From the NCBI GenBank assembly GCA_005880605.1, contig VBIS01000098.1:1-9971 (forward strand): a stretch of DNA of 9,971 nucleotides, in the 5' to 3' direction. The stretch comes from Chloroflexota bacterium. Its GTDB lineage: Bacteria > Chloroflexota > Dormibacteria > CF-121. Within the stretch, counting starts at the first letter, position 1. Each line of letters opens with the position of its first letter. The notes below the pieces were generated by a model. The model did not search any database. It was not told the DNA's origin and saw only the letters and a program-made list of their open reading frames with translations. This document shows positions 1 through 5,828 of this stretch, one piece after another. A program made the position numbers and the translations under genes.

Positions 1-1076
1 TCAAGCTCGGGCTCGACCCCGAACTCCTCGGCATGCGCCGCCTTGAGCGCCATGAAGACCGGCAGCCCCGGATCGACTTCGACCGCATCAAATTGACCGC
101 CGGTCCACTCGAACCGCGGCGGATGCTCCGAGAGCCACGGGTCGCGCTGCGCGACATCGGCGATCGCGTCGGCGAATTGGCGGCGCACCTTGCCGGACGC
201 CATGCCAACGGGAACGCCAACCCGCCCCTCGCACTCCAATTCATCCGGCACGGTCGACAACCACGAGCCGGCGCGCAGCCGTCCGATGCTCAGGGGATAG
301 GCAATCGGGTAGTGCCGGAAGAGTGGATGCGGCTCCTGGTTGAGCGCGCGTTCCAGCTGTCTGAGCCGCGCTTCGACCAGCTCGAATTTCTCGATGGCGC
401 TGATGCCTTCGTATCGAACCGAGGCATGCGCCGACTGGCCCCGGATGCGCAGCCGGAACGAGAGGGCGCCGGCCTGCGCCGGAATGATGCGCAGTCGGGT
501 GGGTTCCAAAACGAAAGCAGCATCGGCCCGGTAGCCGCGCTGGGCCATGGCGAAGGAACCGATCCCACCGTCCTCCTCGCCGACAACACTCTGGACGATC
601 AGACGGCCGCGCAGTGGAAGGCCGCACTTCTTCAAGGCCGCCGCGGCGCTGATCGCGACCGCCAGCCCGGCCTTCATGTCACAGGCACCGCGGCCGTAGA
701 GGCGACCGGCCTGGATATGCGCCGACCAGGGAGACGCCTGCCAGGCTTGCCGGTCGCCCACTGGAACCACGTCGACATGACCATTGAGGATCAGCGAGCG
801 CTCGCCCTTCTGTCCGAGTGTGCCGGCGACCAGCACCGCTTCGGTCCGCTCCACTTCCATGCCCGGAAAGCGGGGATGCGCTTTCAGCAAATCGACGTCG
901 GCCTCGAAACGGTCGACCTCGAGACCGGCCTCCTCGAGCATGAGGGCAACGAGATCCTGCACCGCGCGTTCGTTACCCGTGATGGAGGGGACCCGCACCA
1001 GGTCCTGCGCCAGCCGAATGCAGGCATCGGTATCGAGCGACTGTAGCGCCCTCGACTCTGCCCGCTCCGCGATCAC
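1..1076 (-). CDS. M20-family metallopeptidase, ArgE/DapE-like (3' end outside window)
   Basis: This is a zinc-dependent amidohydrolase of the M20 family (ArgE/DapE/CPG2-like), which removes acyl or peptide groups from amino acids. About 358 codons are present and the C-terminus lies beyond the window start. Visible motifs, numbered from the GTG, are GHVDVVP with the first metal His100, GRGACDMKAG with bridging Asp133, GEEDGG with the catalytic Glu and a metal Glu at 167-168, and a further candidate metal Glu191 in VLEP. A dimerisation domain follows from about 200, with the family-typical GQSAHAS (His217). The last metal His expected near the C-terminus is off the window. The GTG at 1074-1076 is chosen because an in-frame TAG lies at 1086-1088 and the sequence aligns with the family from there. 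No clear ribosome binding site precedes it. It lies 18 nt downstream of the decayed nuclease and is probably co-transcribed. The substrate (acetylornithine, succinyl-diaminopimelate or a dipeptide) cannot be decided here. Confidence 0.93.
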   Translation of the reverse strand, partial: MIAERAESRALQSLDTDACIRLAQDLVRVPSITGNERAVQDLVALMLEEAGLEVDRFEADVDLLKAHPRFPGMEVERTEAVLVAGTLGQKGERSLILNGHVDVVPVGDRQAWQASPWSAHIQAGRLYGRGACDMKAGLAVAISAAAALKKCGLPLRGRLIVQSVVGEEDGGIGSFAMAQRGYRADAAFVLEPTRLRIIPAQAGALSFRLRIRGQSAHASVRYEGISAIEKFELVEARLRQLERALNQEPHPLFRHYPIAYPLSIGRLRAGSWLSTVPDELECEGRVGVPVGMASGKVRRQFADAIADVAQRDPWLSEHPPRFEWTGGQFDAVEVDPGLPVFMALKAAHAEEFGVEPEL

Positions 1077-1094
1077 GGGCTGAGTCTAGTCGCG

Positions 1095-1716
1095 TCAGGC
1101 GGCCAGGTTGAGGGCGCCGTCGCAGTCGGGATAACGAACGCAACTCAGGAAGACACCGTACTTACCATTCTTTGGCTCGACCGATGCGCGGCACTTCGGG
1201 CAGTGCCCAAACATGATCAGAAGATCGGCGCCGTCGATCAAATCGAGCTGGGGGATCTTCTCGGCAAAGCCGCTGCTTGCACTGCACGATCGCCCGCTGT
1301 TTTCCCTTCCGAAGGAAAAGATCAGTTCCACCGTCCGGACCGCGCTGGCCCACAAGCTCGGGTGACCAGCCTTTCGCCGCGAAGGCGGCGGCGACCAGCC
1401 GCTCGAATTCGCGCCAGGGCAACGAGCGGACGGTATCGAGCGATCGGTTTGAATCGAGCAGTCGCCACCAACCCAACCGTTTCATCTGTGCGGCCACGGC
1501 CACGATGGCAACGGAATACCCCGGGATGAACGCGAAGAGAGGGACGATGATGGCCGACCATTGCCAGCGCAGCAATGAGCCGGTGCCACCCCAGACCTGG
1601 ATGGTGATCAGCTGGATCGCGAGGTCCGCGACCAGGAAGACGGCAAGGGGCATGGCGATGGCGACGACAAGCGGAACTCGAGAAACGAACCGGTCCAGCC
1701 AGGTGAAGACACCCAT
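1095..1716 (-). pseudogene. Membrane-anchored Mrr-like restriction endonuclease with topoisomerase zinc ribbon, frameshifted with internal deletion
   Basis: Intact relatives cut DNA with an Mrr-type PD-(D/E)xK nuclease fold. Here the first frame (1716 down to 1162) has two membrane helices at residues about 12-37 and 53-78. An Mrr domain follows: PWREFERLVAAAF, then GPDGGTD with catalytic Asp132, then VQCKQ with Gln145 and Lys147. Just after the QxK motif the homology stops and the frame runs on with a low-complexity Arg/Asp tail. It resumes in another frame near 1268 with FAEKIPQLDLIDGADLL, the usual end of an Mrr domain. A four-Cys zinc ribbon of the topoisomerase type then follows (CPKC ... 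SCVRYPDC), ending at 1095. The roughly 40 residues normally between these blocks are absent, so this is a deletion that is not a multiple of three rather than a lone indel. The zinc ribbon is out of frame, so the nuclease is probably inactive. It sits 42 nt downstream of the protease gene. Confidence 0.8.
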
Positions 1717-1758
1717 GACCGCCTAAACGCCCGCAGCGCTAAGAAGTTGCGGCGAGGT

Positions 1759-3042
1759 TCAGGGGAGGAACTGCTGGTGGCCGAGGTCTACGAGCTCGGG
1801 CGGGATGTTCAGCGAGCTGGACAAACCATAGACGAAGTTCCAGAACGTGGCGCTCACCGGGCCGCCCTGCCAGAGCAGGAAGAAGAGCACGAGCAGCGGA
1901 AGCATCCCCAGGCGGTTGGCAAGAATTCGCAGTTCGATTGAAAGCCACGGGGCGATGATTCCGAACCCGTCGAACGGGGGAATCGGGATCAGGTTCAGGA
2001 CCACGGCGCTGAGCTCCACGAACACGAGGAAGGCGAGCGCGGCCCAGAATTGCTCGTTGCCGAATGGTGCGCCGCCCTGGAACACGACGAATGGCCAGCC
2101 GATCAGGATGGCGAACAGCAGGTTGGATACTGGGCCCGCGGCCGATGCCAAGCTGCGCCACCGGTTGTTGCGAATGGCCTGCTCGTTCAGGTAGACCGCG
2201 CCTCCGGGGATGCCGATGCCGCCGAGCAGAAGAAACACGACCGGCAGGCCGATGCTCAGCAGCGGATGGAGGTACTTCAGCGGGTTCAGTGAGAGATATC
2301 CGGCGGCGACGGAGCGATCGCCACCCAGATAGGCCATGAACGCGTGGCCGAACTCGTGGATGCAGAGGGAGGTCACCCAACCGCCGAGGACGAACAGGAT
2401 CGTGAGCGGCAAGGTCAGGCCTGGTGCCGCCCCTGACCACAGGCCCGCGCCGCCAAGCAGCATGGCGCCCACCGGAATGCCGAAAACCGGGCTGACGCGC
2501 ACCGCGCCGTCGAGTTTGGGGAGTGGTCGCTGCCGCACATCCTTCGGTGTCGAGCCGGGCGTCGTGAGGTACTGCCGGATGGCATAGATGCTGAGGCCAG
2601 CCTCCTCGAGCCGCTGCGCGGTTGCGGTCGAATCCTTATAGAGGAGGGCCAGGAGCAGGTGCAGGCCGTCGACCCGGTAGTGACCGATCTGCTCCGCCTC
2701 GCGGTGGGCGTTGATCAGCAGGTAGCGGGTGGCTGGACTGATGGGCGCTGCTGCCGCCGGTCGCGCCGGGTCCAGTTCCCGCCAGTCTGACGCATTACGG
2801 AGGGACGCCATATCGACGTTGAGCGCGACCATCGCCTTATGGCCCGGGTTTCGAGGCGACAAGACGATGGCGGCCAGTACGTGCAACGGCTCAGTGCGCG
2901 CGGCGCCGCTGGTGGTCGCCAACCGCTGGGCGAGCTCGATAGCCTCTCGAGCGGACGCCGTCAGCGGGATGTCGCTGGCAATCTGCTTGAGCGTCCAGCC
3001 CTCGGCTGCGCTTCCGCCAGATGGTTGAGGCGAAGTAGCCAC
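1759..3042 (-). CDS. Clp N-terminal domain fused to site-2 protease (M50) intramembrane metalloprotease
   Basis: This 427-residue protein joins two families. Residues about 27-160 form a double Clp_N repeat. The first begins LTASAREAIELAQR and contains RTEPLHVLAAIV. The second begins ISPATRYLLINAHREAEQIG and contains VDGLHLLLALLYKD. In ClpA/B/C this domain recruits substrates and adaptors. A short linker leads to a multi-helix membrane domain with the zinc motif HEFGH (229-233), SLNPLKY (251-257), AAGPVSN (301-307) and the second metal motif NLIPIPPFDG (350-359). These are hallmarks of M50 site-2 proteases, which cleave membrane-embedded regulators. No PDZ or CBS domain is seen. I infer that the Clp_N module delivers or senses substrate on the cytosolic side. 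The start is GTG (3040-3042) without a strong ribosome binding site. A 52-aa gene lies 52 nt upstream and the decayed nuclease 42 nt downstream. The protease assignment is firm; the role of the fusion is unknown. Confidence 0.93.
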   Translation of the reverse strand: MATSPQPSGGSAAEGWTLKQIASDIPLTASAREAIELAQRLATTSGAARTEPLHVLAAIVLSPRNPGHKAMVALNVDMASLRNASDWRELDPARPAAAAPISPATRYLLINAHREAEQIGHYRVDGLHLLLALLYKDSTATAQRLEEAGLSIYAIRQYLTTPGSTPKDVRQRPLPKLDGAVRVSPVFGIPVGAMLLGGAGLWSGAAPGLTLPLTILFVLGGWVTSLCIHEFGHAFMAYLGGDRSVAAGYLSLNPLKYLHPLLSIGLPVVFLLLGGIGIPGGAVYLNEQAIRNNRWRSLASAAGPVSNLLFAILIGWPFVVFQGGAPFGNEQFWAALAFLVFVELSAVVLNLIPIPPFDGFGIIAPWLSIELRILANRLGMLPLLVLFFLLWQGGPVSATFWNFVYGLSSSLNIPPELVDLGHQQFLP

Positions 3043-3094
3043 GGTGCTTAAAACGTCACTGCGCTGCGAATCCGGTTAGCCAGAATGCTCGCGG

Positions 3095-3253
3095 TCAGGT
3101 CTTGACGGTGCCAATGCGCATCCGAAGGCGCCCTTCGATCTGACCCAGAAGCCAGGCCGCGAACTGTTCGTGCGTCGGGTGCTGCTCTTTGACGGTTTCG
3201 AGAACCTCGTCGTGAATGCGGGTGAGCAGGTTCAGGAACTCGCTGTCGTCCAT
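3095..3253 (-). CDS. Small acidic helical protein, unknown function (52 aa)
   Basis: This 52-residue soluble protein begins MDDSEFLNLLTRIHDEV and ends GRLRMRIGTVKT. I do not recognise a family. It looks like one or two amphipathic helices and has no Cys, signal peptide or membrane segment. The start at ATG 3251-3253 is chosen over an in-frame start 24 nt upstream because AGGAGG (3260-3265) lies six bases before it, a near-ideal ribosome binding site. It is the first gene after the terminator of the lmo0937-like gene and precedes the Clp-N/site-2 protease gene by 52 nt on the same strand. It could therefore be the leading gene of that transcript and a partner or substrate of the protease, but that is inference from position only. 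Confidence 0.6.
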   Translation of the reverse strand: MDDSEFLNLLTRIHDEVLETVKEQHPTHEQFAAWLLGQIEGRLRMRIGTVKT

Positions 3254-3259
3254 TCCCCA

Positions 3260-3265
3260 CCTCCT
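3260..3265 (-). promoter_or_regulatory. Strong ribosome binding site deciding the start of the 52-aa gene
   Basis: The minus strand reads AGGAGG followed by six bases and ATG. This favours the ATG at 3253 over the upstream in-frame candidate at 3277. Confidence 0.7.
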
Positions 3266-3300
3266 GGCGGCCGGCAATGTGTACGCGGCCGGCTGGGGAA

Positions 3301-3306
3301 ATTGTA
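3301..3306 (-). promoter_or_regulatory. Possible -10 element (TACAAT) for the 52-aa gene
   Basis: The minus strand reads TACAAT about 48 nt upstream of the ATG at 3253 and just downstream of the terminator at 3323-3348. A transcript starting here would initiate the 52-aa gene and protease run. There is no good -35 at the right distance (a T-run from the terminator lies there), so this is tentative. Confidence 0.25.
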
Positions 3307-3322
3307 GACGCCCTTAGCCCAT

Positions 3323-3348
3323 AAAAAAAGCGGCCCGACGGCCGCTTT
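3323..3348 (-). terminator. Rho-independent terminator of the lmo0937-like gene
   Basis: On the minus strand a 9-bp stem, AAAGCGGCC with GGCCGCTTT (arms 3340-3348 and 3327-3335, four-base loop), runs into an uninterrupted run of seven T. It lies about 20 nt after the stop of the 70-aa membrane protein gene. It separates that gene from the 52-aa gene and protease transcript. The plus strand lacks a T-run after the stem, so it acts in the minus direction. Confidence 0.88.
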
Positions 3349-3368
3349 GCCCTCCGCGACCCGCGATG

Positions 3369-3581
3369 TCAGACGTCGTGATGCTCGACTTCCGTGACCT
3401 CGGTCGTGTGGTGGTGGTGGCGGGTGCCACCGTACATCCCGCCGGCGAGCAAGTTGTAGAGAACGCCCACGATCGCCAGCAGCAGCAGCAGGAAGATCAG
3501 GTTGCCGCCAATGCCCCCGATCAGTCCGAGCAGCCACAGGACGACAAGGATGGCGACGATCGCCCAGATCAAACTGGTCAT
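3369..3581 (-). CDS. lmo0937-like small membrane protein with His-rich tail
   Basis: This 70-residue protein has two hydrophobic helices (about residues 4-24 and 28-47) that contain the block VVLWLLGLIGGIGGNLI. That block is characteristic of the small lmo0937-type membrane protein family, whose function is not established. Family members are usually about 45-55 residues. This one has an extra polar C-terminal tail with a His cluster (TRHHHHTT) and a terminal EHHDV, possibly metal-binding or acid-responsive. The start is secure: GGGAGGT lies six bases before the ATG at 3579-3581. The gene is monocistronic, since a terminator follows at once. It is divergent from topoisomerase IB across 100 nt that hold an inverted repeat. 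Membership of the family is fairly sure; the tail's role is inference. Confidence 0.85.
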   Translation of the reverse strand: MTSLIWAIVAILVVLWLLGLIGGIGGNLIFLLLLLAIVGVLYNLLAGGMYGGTRHHHHTTEVTEVEHHDV

Positions 3582-3624
3582 GAGTTCACCTCCCGAATGG
3601 ATGGATGCCGCTTGCCATTGAAGC

Positions 3625-3641
3625 TGATATCAACGATATCA
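3625..3641. repeat. 17-bp inverted repeat, candidate operator between divergent genes
   Basis: TGATATC and GATATCA are perfect inverted arms separated by AAC. Each arm contains the palindrome GATATC. The site sits in the 100-nt, locally AT-rich gap between the lmo0937-like gene (minus) and topoisomerase IB (plus), 41 nt from the topoisomerase start and 44 nt from the other start. Position and symmetry fit a dimeric regulator binding site. I could not place a convincing -35/-10 pair around it in either direction. Confidence 0.45.
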
Positions 3642-3681
3642 TCTATCATGGAACGAAGGTGGCGACCCGTCAAGGGGCCGT

Positions 3682-4809
3682 ATGGCCCTAGCCCTGCCGG
3701 AAACCTGGCAACCGCCCGCCGCGGTGGAGGCGGCCGAGCTGGTTGATCCGGTCGAGTCGGCTCGGGCGGCCAGGCTCCGATACGTCGCCGACCTCAGCCC
3801 CGGCATCCGGCGCCGGCGGGTTGGGAAGGGCTTTGGGTACGCCGCGAGTGACGGCCGCCCGATCCGCGACGCGGAAACCCTCGGGAGGATCAGGAGGCTG
3901 GCTATCCCGCCCGCCTGGACCGATGTCTGGATCTGTCCAGACCCCCGCGGCCACCTGCAGGCGACTGGGCGTGATGCGCGCGGCCGGAAACAATATCGGT
4001 ACCACGCGCGCTGGCGGGAGGTCCGAGACGCGGTCAAGTACGATCGCATGCTCGCCTTCGCCGAAGCGCTGCCCAGGATCCGCGAGCGTACCGATCAGGA
4101 CCTGGAGCGACCCGGGATGCCACGGGAGAAGGTCCTGGCGACGGTGGTTCGCCTTCTGGAAGAGACACGAATCCGGATCGGGAACGATGAATACCGGAAG
4201 GAAAACGGATCCTACGGCTTGACCACGCTGCGAGACCGCCACGTCAATGTCATCGGGGCCGAGGTCCGGTTCAGTTTCCGCGGCAAGAGCGGCAAGCACC
4301 ACATCGTCGAGTTGCACGACCGCCGGATGGCCCGGATCATCAAGCGGTTCCGCGAGATTCCGGGGCAGGAGCTCTTCAAGTACATCGACGAGGACGGCGA
4401 GGCGCGGGCGATCGACTCCGCCGAGGTCAATGACTACTTACGGGAGATCACCGGAGCCGACTTCAGCGCCAAAGACTTTCGCACCTGGGCCGGCACCATC
4501 CTGGCGGCCCGGTTCTTGCGTGAGGCGGCGGCGGCGGCGAACTCTCGGGGTGCGAAGAAGCAGCTGGTTCGGGCGATCGCCATGGTCGCCGATGAACTCG
4601 GGAACACGCCCGCCGTCGCCAGGAAGGGCTATATCCATCCAGCGGTGATCGCCGCCTACCTGGCCGGCGGTCTCAAGTCCATCAGCGAGAAGGATGACGA
4701 CGCCGATCCCTATCGGCTGTCCGCCGAGGAGCGTGGCCTGCTCGCCGTGTTGAGCGCCCAGGCGGCTGCGCCGGCTACCGAGTCCCCACCAGCAAATACA
4801 GCGAGATAG
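3682..4809 (+). CDS. DNA topoisomerase IB (poxvirus/Deinococcus type)
   Basis: This 375-residue enzyme relaxes supercoiled DNA by a transient 3'-phosphotyrosyl link. The N-terminal part (about 30-130) carries the family blocks RRVGKGFGY, LAIPPAWTDVWICPDPRGHLQATGRDARGR (shown here as two adjoining runs: LAIPPAWTDVWICP and DPRGHLQATGRDARGR) and QYRYHARWR. The catalytic part shows RIGNDEY (Arg165), FRGKSGKHH (Lys202 or Lys205), KDFRTWAGT (Arg267) and ARKGYIHPAV with the Tyr317 nucleophile. Asn308 stands nine residues before the Tyr, matching Asn in the Deinococcus enzyme where poxvirus enzymes have His. All catalytic positions are present, so it should be active. The ATG has AAGGGG about five bases upstream. 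The length fits bacterial members (about 340-380 residues), with a short disordered Ala/Pro-rich tail. It is divergent from the lmo0937-like gene, and its 3' end overlaps a 37-aa ORF on the other strand. Confidence 0.96.
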   Translation: MALALPETWQPPAAVEAAELVDPVESARAARLRYVADLSPGIRRRRVGKGFGYAASDGRPIRDAETLGRIRRLAIPPAWTDVWICPDPRGHLQATGRDARGRKQYRYHARWREVRDAVKYDRMLAFAEALPRIRERTDQDLERPGMPREKVLATVVRLLEETRIRIGNDEYRKENGSYGLTTLRDRHVNVIGAEVRFSFRGKSGKHHIVELHDRRMARIIKRFREIPGQELFKYIDEDGEARAIDSAEVNDYLREITGADFSAKDFRTWAGTILAARFLREAAAAANSRGAKKQLVRAIAMVADELGNTPAVARKGYIHPAVIAAYLAGGLKSISEKDDDADPYRLSAEERGLLAVLSAQAAAPATESPPANTAR

Positions 4810-4888
4810 ACAAGAGGACGACCAGCGTCAGGATCCCGATCGCTGCCAGGGCGGGCAGGGACGTGTCATCGCGGTTGGAGGCCTCCAT
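4775..4888 (-). CDS. Putative 37-aa single-helix membrane protein
   Basis: The frame runs from ATG (4886-4888) to TAG (4775-4777). It encodes a short polar N-terminus (MEASNRDDTSLP), one hydrophobic helix (about residues 12-34, ALAAIGILTLVVLLSISL and onward) and a terminal Arg. It lies 74 nt downstream of the acyltransferase on the same strand, and its last 35 nt are antisense to the 3' end of the topoisomerase gene. The polar head, clean helix and basic end look like a real membrane miniprotein rather than a random frame. However, there is no good ribosome binding site and I recognise no family. It may be translated from the acyltransferase transcript. Confidence 0.45.
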   Translation of the reverse strand: MEASNRDDTSLPALAAIGILTLVVLLSISLYLLVGTR

Positions 4889-4962
4889 AACGATGGATGA
4901 TGCGGGCCCAAGTTGAAACCCGCATGAGGCGTCGCTATGAATTTGCTAAGGACCGGCCGGCC
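4889..4962. other. Short gap with imperfect hairpin TGCGGG...CCCGCA
   Basis: The 74 nt between the 37-aa ORF and the acyltransferase stop hold an inverted repeat, TGCGGG (4901-4906) with CCCGCA (4919-4924). An inner CAA/TTG pairing lies inside it. There is no T-run on either strand, so it is not a canonical rho-independent terminator. I see no promoter here. Confidence 0.35.
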
Positions 4963-5706
4963 TCAGTACCAATAGTTCGAACCCTCGGCAGAGGCTGAGC
5001 CCGTCGGTGGGAGCTCGTCGCGCAGCAGCCCTTTGGGCCCGGCCAGGGTCCGGATCGCCTGCTCGACGCGGGCAATAAAACTGTCATAGTCCTCGTCCGG
5101 CAGTGGATACAGCGGGTCGCCGAATTTGATGCTCGCCGCATGTCGGCGCGGAATCCGGCGAAAGCGTGGGAACACCTCATAGAGACCGTCGACGTAGGCG
5201 GGCACGATCGGCACGCCGGCGTCGATCGCCAGGATCGCCGCGCCTTTCTTGAAGGTTCCGATGTTTCCGGTGCGCGACAACGTGCCCTCCGGAAAGATCA
5301 CGACCGACCAGCGATGGGCGAGATGTTGCTTCAATCGATCGAGGGCGGGTCGGGCGCCGCCGGCGCGCGGAATTGGAAAGGTGTTGATCAACAGCTGGGT
5401 CAGGATCGCCTCCCATTTGCGCTTGAAGATCGAGTCGGCCGCCGCGACCACGAAGGCGCGGAATCGGAAACGGTTGGGGAGCGCCTGCAGCATCACCACG
5501 GCATCCAGCGCACTGCTGTGGTTCGAGACAAAGACCGCGCCGCCCTTGATGGGCTTGATCCGATAGCGATCGATGACTGTGAGTGGCGAGAAGGCGCCCA
5601 TCAGGGGAAAGATCAGGAACGTCTGCATTACAGCCCGGATCCCGCGGATCGATCCCCATTGGGTCCAGGTTGGAACCGTTGCCGGCGGCGGGCTCGTGGT
5701 CTCCAA
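4963..5706 (-). CDS. 1-acyl-sn-glycerol-3-phosphate acyltransferase-like (PlsC/LPLAT family)
   Basis: This membrane-associated enzyme transfers an acyl chain to a lysophospholipid or similar acceptor in phospholipid synthesis. From the TTG start it is 247 residues. It has the catalytic NHSSALD (the HX4D motif, His63 and Asp68), the acceptor-binding FPEGTLSRTG (138-147) and VPIVPAYV (165-172). A hydrophobic segment at about 27-45 can anchor it. The frame is also open to a GTG at 5764-5766 (267 residues), where a conventional caller might start. I prefer TTG 5704-5706 because GGAGG lies eight bases upstream of it, whereas the GTG has no ribosome binding site and its extra residues do not resemble the family. 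The gene is divergent from glpX and may be followed by the 37-aa membrane ORF. The exact acceptor cannot be told from sequence. Confidence 0.92.
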   Translation of the reverse strand: METTSPPPATVPTWTQWGSIRGIRAVMQTFLIFPLMGAFSPLTVIDRYRIKPIKGGAVFVSNHSSALDAVVMLQALPNRFRFRAFVVAAADSIFKRKWEAILTQLLINTFPIPRAGGARPALDRLKQHLAHRWSVVIFPEGTLSRTGNIGTFKKGAAILAIDAGVPIVPAYVDGLYEVFPRFRRIPRRHAASIKFGDPLYPLPDEDYDSFIARVEQAIRTLAGPKGLLRDELPPTGSASAEGSNYWY

Positions 5707-5708
5707 TT

Positions 5709-5719
5709 CCCTCCCCTCC
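5709..5719 (-). promoter_or_regulatory. Purine-rich ribosome binding site supporting a TTG start for the acyltransferase
   Basis: The minus strand reads GGAGGGGAGGG and then AA and TTG. The first GGAGG is eight bases from the TTG. This is the main reason for placing the acyltransferase start at 5706 rather than at the GTG at 5766. Confidence 0.55.
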
Positions 5720-5828
5720 GGCGGCCGCCCAGCTAAAGTAGGTGCGGGCGTGCCATGCCGGAACACCGCAAGCGTAGCAATCGTAGCTCCCTGGCGAAAG
5801 GTCCACTAAGGCCCCTCGGGGCGCTCTG

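Noticed and set aside
33..1046. Long open frame on the plus strand opposite the M20 peptidase
   Set aside because: It is antisense to clear M20 metal-binding motifs on the minus strand; its own product is Arg/Gly-rich without any recognisable domain, typical of GC-rich shadow frames.
1095..1355. Stand-alone 86-aa zinc-ribbon gene
   Set aside because: Its first ~28 residues are out-of-frame translation of the Mrr domain, and the rest matches the C-terminal end of a membrane Mrr-like protein, so it is the detached tail of the pseudogene.
3402..3440. HHHH stretch as a cloning-vector His tag
   Set aside because: Only four consecutive His occur, inside a tail that continues with native-looking sequence, and the gene has natural flanks with its own terminator.
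3366..3746. 126-aa plus-strand frame across the lmo0937-like gene and topoisomerase start
   Set aside because: It runs antisense through the small membrane gene, across the control region and out of frame into the topoisomerase; composition is Gln/Asp- then Gly/Arg-rich with no domain.
4901..4924. Hairpin TGCGGG/CCCGCA as a terminator for the acyltransferase or topoisomerase
   Set aside because: The stem is short with an imperfect interior and no T-run on either strand, so it does not meet the usual terminator pattern.
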